A stretch of 64,000 nt of DNA, from assembly GCF_037038585.1 (NCBI RefSeq), contig NC_092523.1, forward strand, positions 30,261,501-30,325,500, in the 5' to 3' direction. The position numbers and the translations under genes are program-made. The notes under the pieces are model-generated. The model ran no database searches, was not told the origin of the DNA, and saw only the letters and a list, made by a program, of their open reading frames with translations. This stretch comes from Patagioenas fasciata. Its lineage: Eukaryota > Chordata > Aves > Columbiformes > Columbidae. This document shows, in pieces, positions 1 to 11,900 of the stretch. How positions within the stretch are numbered: the stretch's first letter is position 1; each line of letters opens with the position of its first letter.

Positions 1-180
1 GAATTAAGTCTTATTCTTGGGGTGTTTCAGGATTTGACACACAGCCCATGAAGGTCCACGAATGGCATGGCATTCCACAGGCTCAGCTCCGGAGTCTTCA
101 CAAGATAGAGAAGTTGTAGCAGTTCATTTGAGACAAGAGATGTGCATTACTTAACCAATTATTTTCATGTTTTCTTTCAG

Positions 181-371
181 AAAAACCAGTCCTCCAAAGC
201 AGGCACTCTTTAGATGGTTCTAAATTGATGGAAAAAGTTGAAACTTCACAGCCACTTTGGATTACACTAGCGCTGCAAAAGCAAAAGGGATTTCGTGAGC
301 AGCAAGCTACAAGGGAAGAGAGAAGACAAGCCAGAGAGGCGAAGCAAGCAGAAAAGCTGGCTAAAGAAAAT
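181..371 (+). CDS. CRACD: CRACD coding exon (third from last)
   Basis: The acceptor is the pyrimidine-rich ttttctttcag ending at 180. The donor is AAT|GTAAAC after 371, a weak but usable site. The exon enters in phase 1 (a GAA codon split G|AA) and leaves in phase 0. The reading frame is open throughout and gives SQPLWITLALQKQKGFREQ and a charged helical stretch REERRQAREAKQAEKLAKEN. Confidence 0.85.
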
Positions 372-3300
372 GTAAACAATCTTTAGAAACCTGGCCAGTA
401 GAAATACCGATACCACAATTGTAACCGTTAGCTATTCTTATGATGTGAAAGGGATTCTTTTTTCTTTTTTATGTTTGGTTTGTAAGATTTTGTGAAAGCT
501 AAAATGTCAGTGAGTAGCAAGTATTCATAAAGTCTCAAGTTCCCTTTTATAAAACTGAGACCGGCAGGAGAAAATAATGTGTGACAATGTCAGAGCTTTA
601 GTGTAAACTGTGATGCCTTAATATCAGGTGGTAGTTAACGGCAGTCCCAAGCACAACCACGGCACAGGTGATGAAACAGAAAAGTTCTATGCAACATGGT
701 TCTTTAAAAGCTTAAGTAAATAAAATCTTAAGCCTTAATGCTTGGGGAATAATAGTGGAATACTCATTTATAGGTGAATTTTAGTAAGTTTGAATTTATT
801 TTTATCATAACGTATTATTTGGATAAAATGTAGACAAATGAAAGAAATGAACTGTCATGTGAAACATTCAAATGCCTAGAGCAGGCACTGAATTCAAGTA
901 TCACTTATTTCCTGTTCTCTAAATACCTATTTACTCTCCATGGTTATCTATTAGTAAGGAAAACACTTCTACTTACTTACAATACAGAATTGATGCTACA
1001 CAAGCAGTGATGCTGTATATAGATACCACAGATGGTAATAAGGGAAATTATGTGGATAACAAAGTATATTTTGATGTTTGTTATGAGACCCACATTTCTG
1101 ATGGACACGTGAATAATTACATAGAAAAAGAAGAAAACAGTGGTGGGTGTGAAGTTGCCCACGGATGCACACTGTGTTTCAGTGCTGTATTTAACAGGTA
1201 GGGCTGGCTCAAACTAGTCAATATTTTGACTGAAATGTAAACATGACAAATTTAACTTTGTGGGGGTTATTCTACAGTCTTTATTAAGTGTTAGTTTTAG
1301 AAGTATCCGAGTGTTTTGAGCCTTTATCGGAAAAGAAAGTTAAGGAAAGTGCATCAAGTGTGAAAGCTCTTACTTGTAGCCATTATGTGACAGATTGTCT
1401 CATTTAGCAGTTTTCCTTCTCTGTTCCAGGCTGCTGGAAGTAATCAGTCAGATAATAAAAGCAGCAGCAGCAAAACAAGCACACTGCAGAAATCTACAAC
1501 TCAAGAAGGGGAAAAGAAAATCGAGACTGCTGTGTCAAGACTAGAAAGAAGGGAACAGCTAAAAAAGTCGAACACCCTTCCCACCTCTGTGACAGGTACG
1601 TTAACAGACACAGATTTATTCTAGGAATAATGTACTTCATAAATGTTATTGCATGTTTTTGAGAAAGTGAATGAAAGATTTTTTCTTCTATACTACCCCT
1701 AGAATTACAAATGCATTTGCTTTCAGCAAGGAACAATGCAACCTGTCCCAGTCTCATGTGCTGGTCCTTATACTGACTGTAGATAATTTTAACAGATTTT
1801 TAAAGTTGCAGCACTGCATTTGCTTAAAAATGCCCCAGTCTGTCTCCTCAAGCCATATCCAACAGTAGTTTTAGAACATGACTAATGCACATTGAGGGGA
1901 TTTGATTTACCATAAGCTGCAATTGCAGTACTGATTTGCCTTTATGTTGAGGGTTAGCACAGAGGGGGAATGATACTTAACTTCTACAAAGTGTATTTAT
2001 GTAGGAAATGAAGCATACTGTGTTCCAACACCCCCCAGTTTGCCAAGTAGAAATACTCACCCCAGAATATTTGGAATGGGTATTCTTGTTTAATTCAATA
2101 CTACAAAAACTAATCAATTCAGTCGAAGGTAGCCTGTCACTTTGAATTTAGGACTTCTCCCTCCCAGTCAAATATTTGGTATGGAAGGTTGGAACCAGAA
2201 CCTACTACTTTATCTGCTACTTCAGTCAAGCTGAAACAATTACATATTCAAAAGGTGGGCACATTAAACCAAATAGTTCCCCAAAGGGCATAACATTTTG
2301 AGGTGGTGTTAAGGCAATTGTTGAAACAGAGACTTGCCCCATATTTCTCTAGCTAACACTAGTCCTAGGCAAAAGGTTTTGGCGAAGTGTACAGATAGGT
2401 GTGCAAGAAACTGTTTTACAAGCTGCACAGTAATTACTGTGGGCTTCATTGAAAATAAAGCCACATGTCCGCTGAATCTATTCAGTACCACTCCAGGCCA
2501 AGAACTGTGTAATGCAACTGCTGAAAGCAGATCTGATCTGTAATAGCAAAGGCTAAACCAGTGCTACTCCTCCATTACGGACTGTTCCTGGCTGCACAAC
2601 CCTACACATGCCGCTATTTTGTTGGTTCAGCAACTGCATATCCACACTGCAGCCAGTGCAGATGGCCCTGATGACTTTACTTGTAACATCATGGGTTGTA
2701 GATGATCTTTAAAGTTCCCTTCCAACTCAAACAAGACTTTATGTAGATCCCCCAAAACCTTCTTGCTCCGTTAGCCTGCTTCCAGCATCCAAACTGGCCT
2801 TGGAGATGGGCAGCTGGAGCAGCTTTACCATATTCCTGTCAACCTGCAACAGGGCTCTGCTGCAGCCCTACCCCAAAAAATTCAAGACTGTGATGTTATG
2901 GTATATGTGGTCAATTCTGGTAGAAATTAAACTCTAGAACAATAGATGATATCAAATTAGATCAAAGAAGGGCGCAAACAAATTATCCTTGGCCAGTCTG
3001 TGTGGACTAGAATGAGAGTTTCAGGGGGATTTCTCAGTGAGCTACCTACAGTGAAAGCAGAGAACTCTGTTGGCCCTAAAGGAAATTGTGACTGGATTTC
3101 TGTGTGATCACTGGCTACATGTGGAGCCAGGTAACCATTATCAACTACACAAATGTATTTATTATGGATGGTGACATTGATTTGGATTTCCCACAATTAG
3201 GGGAGAAGACCAGGCTAGAACATGTTTAAAATAAAAGTTTGCCAAGTTCTCCTCTAAGGACATTGAAAAAAAACCAAACACCCAAAACTTGAAGAAGTTG

Positions 3301-4614
3301 GTGTGTTTCAGATTTGCACTTGAGCCTTGTAAAACAGGATTTGATAACAGGGTGTAACCTTTAAAATAGCATAAATTACCATAACCTTTAAAATAATTAG
3401 CTTTTCAAAGTGTCTGTCTACAGCAATAGCTGCTACTGCTATTTACTTAGAGCTAAAAATACATGATTAAAGATGTACTAAAAGGAAAAGTAAGTAATTC
3501 TTGCTATCCATGCAATTTTAAAGCTTTTTAAAACACTCGAAACGTGAAAATGAAATGCAACTAAAAGTAATTTGGACAGAATATGAACATATAAGAAAAT
3601 AAGCTTTTTGGCTCATAAAAAATAAAACCTGTAAGGTGGGGGGGATTAGTGAGGAGATACTTTGTAACTGAGATTTTGAGAGTTCCTCCATAGGTTTCAG
3701 ATAGGGTTTACTTCTGTCCAGGCTGCCTTCAGGGGCATTCACTGTCTCAGAATTAGACAGGCTTCCCACCTGACTTCTGCAATATACTTCTACAGCTCTT
3801 CTCTGTAAAGGTACTTGTTAGAAATCAGTTGCTTATTCAACACATTTTCTTGCTGAGATGGCTGTTTGTCTTAAACATACTATTTTAAAGAAAATGTGAC
3901 AAACAGCTACAGGAGAAAGCTGGTTTATTTCTTCTTCAGGATGGTCTCAGGGGAGTGGTTGACTGAGGCAGAAAACTAAAGGACTGCTTTCTTCTCTGTG
4001 CTTATTTAAGAACTCTAATCTGAAAAACGATCTAAATCCTGCTGAACACAGTTGGGTTACGCATGTTCAGCAGCTGCATTACCAAAGAGAAAAAAAAAAT
4101 CCAGCTTTATTTCCCATTGTTCGCTACACTGCACATGTAATTAAAATAGTTTATGTAAAGAAGACAACTGGCAAATTGAAAATGTTTTCTCTGGAGCCCA
4201 TAGAGAATGAAAATTTTATTCCTATTTTTGTGAGTTACATTACTTGGAGTCACCGCTGAAAAAGGAAACTCAGCTCCTCTAACTTGATTATTTTGCAAAT
4301 ACAATAACTAAAAGGGTTGGAATTAAATATGAAGTGTTAGGTCAGAACATCTTCACATAAAATAAATGAAATCTCCAGAATCCTGCAACAAAGTACAGGG
4401 TTCAACTAATGTTTTGATTTTTTCTCTTCCCCTCCCCACCCCATCAAAACCAGTGGAGATTTCAGATTCTGTTCCATCAAACCCACTGGCAAAGGAGGTG
4501 GCCAAGAGATTCTCTACACCTGACACCAACCCCGTGTCAACAGAACCAGCCTGGCTTGCGTTAGCCAAGAGGAAAGCAAAAGCCTGGAGTGACTGTCCAC
4601 AGATCATAAAGTAA
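181..4614 (+). CDS. CRACD: CRACD (KIAA1211), 3' part: last three coding exons
   Basis: CRACD is a capping-protein inhibiting regulator of actin dynamics. It is a cytosolic protein that binds capping protein and so favours actin filament growth (family knowledge). Three exons (181-371, 1430-1595, 4454-4614) join in frame with phases 0 and 1 and end at TAA. I recognise the gene by the motifs GFREQQATREERRQ, AVSRLERREQLKK and the C-terminus LALAKRKAKAWSDCPQIIK, which match what I remember of mammalian KIAA1211. The middle of the encoded tail is rich in Lys, Glu and Gln and looks helical. The rest of the gene lies left of the window. It is convergent with AASDH, as in mammals. Confidence 0.9.
1430..1595 (+). 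CDS. CRACD: CRACD coding exon (second from last)
   Basis: The acceptor is tctctgttccag and the donor is GACAG|GTACGT. It reads AAGSNQSDN, then a run of four serines, then EKKIETAVSRLERREQLKK and NTLPTSVT. The conserved ETAVSRLERREQLKK segment makes the CRACD identity firm. The length is 55 codons plus one base, so the next exon must begin with two bases of a codon, which it does. Confidence 0.88.
1596..4453 (+). other. CRACD last intron
   Basis: A 2.86 kb intron. Apart from a CR1 fragment near 2.7 kb I see no gene, RNA or conserved motif. The open frames within it lack splice or coding support. Confidence 0.7.
2693..2746 (+). repeat. CR1 LINE 3'-end fragment, sense
   Basis: The stretch matches the typical avian CR1 3' segment, with GATGATCTTTAAAG followed by TTCCCTTCCAACTC. 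Only about 50 bp is recognisable. It is diverged and lacks the octamer tail, so it is an old fragment. It lies in the last intron of CRACD. Confidence 0.65.
4454..4614 (+). CDS. CRACD: CRACD terminal coding exon and stop
   Basis: The acceptor follows a long C/T tract (4419-4453) ending aaaaccag. The first codon is completed as G|TG, and the exon reads VEISDSVPSNPLAKEVAKRF and ends PAWLALAKRKAKAW followed by SDCPQIIK and TAA at 4612-4614. This C-terminal peptide is nearly invariant among CRACD proteins that I know. Confidence 0.92.
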
Positions 4615-7600
4615 ACTGTAAAATTCCATCTCTCTTGCTGACTATTAATTGCTTTCTTTTTATTTATTTAGCTTTTTTCACGATAAAACTGAAAATGCAT
4701 GCACTGAAGGACTGAAAACTGAACTGATTGCCATTTTGCTCTAGCTCACTGTAAAGTCTACTCAAGTCATATACTCCATTGCCTTGACAAATAGCTAAAT
4801 GAGGTCACAGCAAAAATTCCAGAGCCAAACTTTATAAAAAATTTAAGAATACTCAGATACTGGATGTAAATTTCAGTATCACAAAAAGGACCAGAACTTC
4901 AGTTCAGAAGCTGTGAGTATTGTTTTGGCATTTTAGAGCTCTACAGTTAAGTGGAGATCTCAGAATTTATTTTCAATACTCCATTGTTGAAAATTAAGGC
5001 AAGATGCATGTTCCCTTCTCTTACTCTGATTGCTTTAAGTGTTAAACTGTATGAACTGTCAGTTCTACCTGCTGTTTGAAAGCTTCTTCCCTAATGAAGA
5101 ACTCCAGGAGATTATCTTTCCATCTGCAAATGATAAGTAGAAAACTAGTACCATCCAAATGTGGAGGTAACTTCTTTCCTCATAGGATTAATGCACTATG
5201 TCTACACTCCCTCACTCCTGGGAAGAAAAAAATTCATCCTACTTAACAAAAACAAATTATTTAAACAAAAGTCAGCAAGTTTTCAGAAAGAAGCCAGTGA
5301 GCCACTGTTTCTTCTAGTCATTGAAGTGCATCACTGTTTGTGCTTGGCCATATTTAAGATGCACAGTGATTGCTGATTACAACTTTAAATCCATCAACTG
5401 GAACTAAAAGAAGTAAAACTACTCCTGCGCTCACGTAAATGCAGAATCTGTCCTGGTGAGTTCCCACAGGAGTAAGACTTGAAGTTAACTTAGAACTAAA
5501 AGCTAAGTCAGTGAGAGTCTCAAGAGTTTTAAATCTGCATTCTTCCTGACTTTACTCCACAAGTACCTTCAGGTAGTTCAGATGACTTCCTGTACTTCGA
5601 CCAATACAGCCACAAACTTAAGAAATAAGTTTACTTACCTACCCCATCTCAAGCATCTGCTGTGGCAGATGAACACTTTATTACTTCTTGTAACTAAAAC
5701 AGAAATGCTCACCCCCTCCCTCTTACAAAAAGGGATAAAGGCCACACTGTACTAAAAATGTTACTATCCTCAACATCTCACAGAAATAGCTAGGATTACC
5801 TTTTAAAAAGTCAGCCCAGTAAACAAATCTGTAAGACACCTGAGTTTGTTTTACAAGGAAGTCTTTAACAAATTTGAATGTCTCCCTTTTACAACCACAA
5901 GACTCAAAGGAACCTTTAAGCTTACATCATCATAAAGGGAGACATTTTCACGAGAAGTTGCATCATTACAGACTGATACCACATATGTTTCATGGAAGTA
6001 TTTTAGCCAAACTGCTCTATGCAGCATGAGAAGTAGCACTTTAAATCATGCAGAAAACAGAATGAAATCTGCCATATCCTCCTCTTCCAGGAATCAAAAA
6101 GGGCTTGTCAGCAAAAGCCATTATTGAATACACCCTTTACCACCAAACAGAAAACCACGGTTCACTATCATGGTTACAACAGCACAAACACAATGGACAT
6201 GTTCGATTGAGTAGATGTGCAGCAGCAAGATGGGGGGTTTTTGGGTCTCTTAAGCCATCAGTTTTGCTCAGTTTCCTATTTAAAACCAGAATCTCTAAAG
6301 TAACTTTTTATCCTTAATCTAAGTATTTGAAGTGTCTTAGACAGAGATGGGTCAACGCTGCTCTCAAATGCTTGGGCAAAAAAACCTAAAACACTTAGCA
6401 CCTTCAAAGTCAACTCTCTGCCAGCTTATCTGGAGAAAGAATCAGGCCTATAATTATTTTTGTTCTGCTAGCACCATGAATTAGAGCTTAAGTTAAATCT
6501 ACACTTTTTTCGAGTTTATAAGACTGCAGTATGTATTTGTAATTACAAGAACTAAACTGCCTAAAATCCATCTTTATGATTATTGGGAGAAGGAGCCAGG
6601 CAGAAATATAGAGAAGATTAAGTAAATCAGGATTAAAGAATTAAGGACACTGGTATTCTGAAAGGCATAGCAAAATTAGGTGCTATCGTGCATGACATAA
6701 GGATGTAATTTTCCAATACAGTAAATTTATAGCACATTGAACAGAACTTTCATTAAGGATGGTCTTAATCTAAAGCTTCAAAGCAGAGGTTTTTTTCAAC
6801 CATAAAGGTATCTAGTGTAATAATGGAAACTGTATTATGTACAGTACTTGGTGGAAACATTTCTAAAGTGTACATGTTCAACAGTGACATTTCATGTTAA
6901 ATTAACAAAAAATTGCACTAAATACCAATGAAGTGAAGTGTTACTTTGCTTTAGCTTTGTTGCAACCATTTCTGATAAAGTGTTGGAAATCTGTAAAAAT
7001 AAAACCAAAACATTACTACTGAGTTTAAAACAGCAAAAATGTTTTAAGAACCGAACAAACCACTATGTAGTATATTGTCTCAATTTTTTGTAACTTATAC
7101 ACACAAAATACCATTTCTTCTGAAAGGTTATGTACAATTAACCTCTATGTTCATATAGTAATGTATAAAAACTATAAGATGTATAATTGTGGGGTATTTG
7201 TTGTGTACTTTTTTAATTTTTCAAATGTTTTAAAGTGCAATTGTTTATTATACTAATGTCATTTTAATTCTTATTAAACTATAACCCAGTCAAAATTATC
7301 TAATCAATGATGCATGTATTTTGTGTCTCCTTTTGCTAACCACGTAGTTCAGGTTTGCTTTATAAAAAGAACTTTTTACAGTGCTGTAAGTGTCTCGCCT
7401 CTGCATTTGTGCAAATGATAACATGGAAGAACCAGACATGATGCAACTTCTAATTTACTTTTTAACTCAAGATTTTAGAATTCAAAGTAGATAGCTCATG
7501 AGAGAGATTGAGATAATAGTTTCTACTATAGCTCTTTTAGAAGACACATAATCAGGAAGATGCTCTCAGGTAAGTGTACTTTTATCACTGCAAATACTTG

Positions 7601-8594
7601 ATTCACATTACTAAGACCACTGGTTATTCCTTTTAAGGCATTAAAGACAACCAAAACCAATTTACACAACCCTTTATTAATAGTTATTTGTAAAGACACT
7701 GTAGAGAACATTCATTCAAATCTCTTTAAATATGATTTGATAATGGTTGATTTGAGCAATGCACACTTCATCTTGGAACTCACACTCTACCCATCATTGA
7801 AATTAAATAAATATACATATGAAAGTATATTCTCCACTTGAGAATACAAGAAGTAACTCCTACTGACCTCACCAGAGTTTAAGTATATGCTCAGCTAAGC
7901 TGAAGTCAAGTGGGGTCTAAGGCTCACAGAAGAGGATCTATTCAGTTCATACAAACTACAGTAAACAGATCACTACTACCAGGTATATTCAATGCAGGCT
8001 ATGTCTTCAGAAATCAAGTTAAAAGTTAGATTCAAAAAAGGACCTGGGTTCCCTCACCATGGCATGGAATCCTCCTCAGACTAGACAAATAGCAGCCTGA
8101 TGCATGGAGGAGCCAGGCACAGGCTGGGAAGGAACCTCAGGGCACAAGCTGGGCTGGACTCACAGAAGAACACATTCCTCCCACAGGGACACAAGTACAT
8201 TATTCCAAGCTGCAGAGTAAGGCACCTTACCACACTTTCTCCCAACCTTGCAGGTGTTTGAAACCAAGCTACTGACTTTCATTTTCATATTACACAGGTC
8301 AAAGCACAACATTCAAATCCAAACCATCTGAAACATGTTCATTCATTAATTGGAGCTGGGAAATGAGGGTGGGACAGTGAAACTTCTGGCTGGGTGCTGA
8401 GCAGCTATCCCCCTTCAGTCAGTACAGAAAGTCACCAAACATCGACTACTCTGGACACTGCCTGGTACAAAAGGTTACCCAAGAAGACTGCAAAGAGCAT
8501 CTCTCACCTACAGTAAAATAGGCACAGAGGTACAGAGCACCTCTGAATCCTTAATTTACAAATGTAAACAATAAAAAGGAAGCAGCCTACCAGC
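4615..8594. other. CRACD / AASDH convergent 3'UTR interval
   Basis: Four kilobases between the stop codons of two converging genes. Plus-strand poly(A) signals that could serve CRACD are AATAAA at 6998-7003, ATTAAA at 7273-7278 and AATAAA at 7806-7811. Minus-strand signals that could serve AASDH (TTTATT on this strand) are at 7673-7678 and 7244-7249. The stretch from about 6.5 to 7.4 kb is AT-rich and free of recognisable repeats, as expected for a long 3'UTR. No other gene is visible. Confidence 0.6.
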
Positions 8595-8993
8595 TTAGCT
8601 GTTCTTTTTTCCTGTTATATACAAATCTAGGCAATAAACATAATCATTTCTACAGCCAACAACAAGTTTTGTTCCCCATACTACAGGGGAAGAGAAAACC
8701 TCTCCTGGAAGCTTATCTACTCCTTCTGCTGTTCCAGTCTTGGCATTCAGGATCCACACTTTGCCATCTGTAGATACTGCTGCCAAAAGAATTTTGTTCT
8801 TTAAGTCATCACTTTGGAAAACAAATGGTGTTCCACATACACTTGAAGTGGCTTCAAATTTCCACAGTAAATTACCCTCCATGTTACAACAGTAGATAAA
8901 GCAATCATGGGAGCCAAAAAATATTTCTTGCTTAGTTAAACTTGAGATGCACGGAGATGAAAACACCGGTCCATTAGTGGAAAACTGCCAAAC
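8595..8993 (-). CDS. AASDH: AASDH terminal coding exon and stop
   Basis: The acceptor is tttctgtag. It begins VWQFSTNGPVFSSPCISS, then FFGSHDCFIYCCNMEGNLLW and ends VYCLDLYITGKKNS before TAA at 8597-8595. The last seven residues differ from the mammalian end (CLDLLGGNQK), as is common at a C-terminus. Confidence 0.92.
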   Translation of the reverse strand, partial: VWQFSTNGPVFSSPCISSLTKQEIFFGSHDCFIYCCNMEGNLLWKFEATSSVCGTPFVFQSDDLKNKILLAAVSTDGKVWILNAKTGTAEGVDKLPGEVFSSPVVWGTKLVVGCRNDYVYCLDLYITGKKNS

Positions 8994-11900
8994 CTACAGA
9001 AAGAACATAACCACCCATTATCAAAGTTGTTCACTTTATCAGTATGACAGCAACTGTAATTTTTCAATAGGCTAGTTGTTGACAGGAGAGCATTTTATTT
9101 TAAGAGCATACTAGGTTTCAGTGAGGGCTGGTGAACACTTGTCAAATTACAAGTTAAGTTTTACACACAGAGAAAGTGATAAAAGACTCATAAAACAGAT
9201 GTGCAAGAGTTACTACCTTCTGTGAGGTCCTCATAAAATGGCCAACTTGAGAAAAGAATATTCTTGGGCTGTTGTACCACAATTAGTAATGAACTTTGAG
9301 AATTCTGTTAACGTGCCATTCTTTGCCAAGCCAAATATTCCTTTTGTAGGAGAGATTTCCTCTGCTCATGCTAATGGTGTGCAAATTCCTCTTCAAGCGA
9401 CTATCAGTTCTGCAACACTGGTGCAAGCTGACAGCAGAGCCTGAGGCTAGCATGTATTTTATAATCAGAAGAGGTTGGCTTAGGAATTGCCATGTAGACT
9501 GCATTTCAAGCAAACAAAGAGAAACAATGTCCGTTGTTTTAATACCAGATACAAGCCACATCATCTCTGAGGAACTAAAAAAATATTCTCATTTAATTCC
9601 AGGCTGCCAAATATTTTGCCAGAACTATGATTTGGCATATCTCTGCTGTGATGTCATTATTTTCTGACAAATATATTAACATTCTAAGAAATGTTTACTT
9701 CTAAATAGCCCCATCTTACAGAAGAAATGGTTTTAAAGATGTTTGAAAAACCTACAAAACAAAACCATTCCGTTTCATTTGCTGGCACCACACTTGACCA
9801 TTTACTTTGGGTGTAAGCTCTGAACTAGAAATTCTGTTACTACATCAAGCAACTTGAGAGTCTGCAGTTTTGCTATGAGCTGCATGGACTACCCTAAGCA
9901 AACAGTTTTTCTATTTTCTCCTCTCTGTAACAATAAATAGACACTTCTTTTGGTTCACAAAAAGGTAAACGGTTACTCATTAAACATCTTAGCTGGGTGT
10001 TTGTGATGAACATAAAAATCCAACTACACTTTTACCTTTTCTCCAGAATGAGTGTAACAATACAAGTTTCCATCCACACACCCAACACAAACGTACTTCT
10101 CATTGCAGTGAGGAGAGGAGAAGAGTGGTTTTCCCAGGCAGCTTTTCCAAATCTTATTCCCTGTCACCTGCAAATGGCAGTATGGAATATTTGATGCTTA
10201 ACACAACTGTAAGAAGCCACGCAAGACGACTCTTCCTTACTCCTTACGAATTTGGGGGGGCAGGCTTCTCCCATCCAGAATGCATACCAGAAGCAAAATT
10301 ACTCTTCAAATCTTATTCCAACAAAATGTTTAGTGTTTTCCTTGGGATACTCAATACCACTGTTCCACCCTTCTCTTCCTCCCCCTAGGCAAAATAACAA
10401 TAATAGCGTAGTAGTAGTTTTAATAAATGACAGACGCATTTTTTATTCCACTCCCAGCTTCTCGGTATGTGACAAGGGCCAATGAAGGACAGGATATCTT
10501 GAAAGTGAGACATATTGATTAAGTCGTAAACTATAAATACTGTAGGAAATGCTGAAACCCACAATCTATGATTGTCACAATAAGCTCCTAACATAGCCTG
10601 CACATTCTTGTTTTTATCAATTATCACTTGGAGTTACAGCTGGGCTTCTCAACTACTTGTTACTAAGATTTATGGAAAAAACTCTCTTTTTTCTTAATCA
10701 TTAGAACTGAAAAACCATGCAATGGTCTTCTAACACTAGGTTGTGTATTACTGAGGAAACTTGCAGTGGGTGGGAGGTAAAGATGGTTAGGACTGATGCT
10801 CTCAGTTGTGTGAATACAAAAACATGAACAGCTGCTCCAAGTGACTGTTCCTTTTATCAGGCAGGACGAGCTGTAAGCCAACAATGCCTCAGAAAACCAG
10901 GAAATTGCTTCACATCTATAAAGAATTCAGTTTCCCTAGCACAAAGAACGCAACATCAGTCCAAGACTAACAGGGACAGCTCTTTAAATGACTACAGGGA
11001 GGGAAACAGTAAGAGGAATGAAGGAGCTTCTTTCTCTATTCTGTTCTGATCTCAGTAAGTTCTGTGTATTTTTTTTCTAATCCTGTGTCAAAGGGGGGGA
11101 GGGAAAAAATCTAGAGACATGCTTTCACTCACTAGTTTAACGGAGAAGGTAGTATATGGGAATGAGAAGACACTGATTCCAACTTTGCTCTCCAGTCAGC
11201 ATATAAATTCAAGCAAGCCACTTGTGTATAATAATATGGCCCTTGAGTGAAAAATATCCTATGGTAACTTACGATCATCTAGTTCCTTTCATCAGAAAAG
11301 CGAACTTAACTCTAGAAACACATTTTGGTTTCATTTAAATTTGAGATTGGGATCAAAGACAAGTAAGCAAAGGTACATACTGGGTTTACAGCCAATAACA
11401 GTCCTCCTAGTGTAGCAACATAAAGATGATGTGGAAAAGAACTTAGACAAGGAGACGAAAACACAGCTCCACCTTCGCAATGTAACTTCCATGTACATGC
11501 CTTTTTCTGCAAGCACAAGATAAATAAGAAATTTTTCAGCTGGAGTTAAAGCTTGTCATGTTTACACAGAGCTTCAGATGACAAAGCTTATCAAACACTG
11601 CATTTGCTCAGAAAATACTAGTTAAGAAACAAAGCTATAATGTACATGCTATTACAGCAACATATACACCAGTGGCTACTTTCTCTTCCAGTAAACAGAA
11701 GAAATTCAGTTAATGAAGAGGCAGTATCTGCATCTCTTATTTTTCATCTCCTTTCATCTACTCTTTTAGAATGCAAGATTCTCTCTCCACCATTAAGCCA
11801 CAGTTTTATTTCTAGCTGGGCACCCTATTCTGAAACACCCACAGAGAATTTAATAGCTAAGACATTTAAGAGCTAGTTTCAACCAGGACGAGTAGCACAA

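Noticed and set aside
8080-8160. CR1-like string ggaaggaacctcagg
   Set aside because: Too short and without adjoining CR1 sequence.
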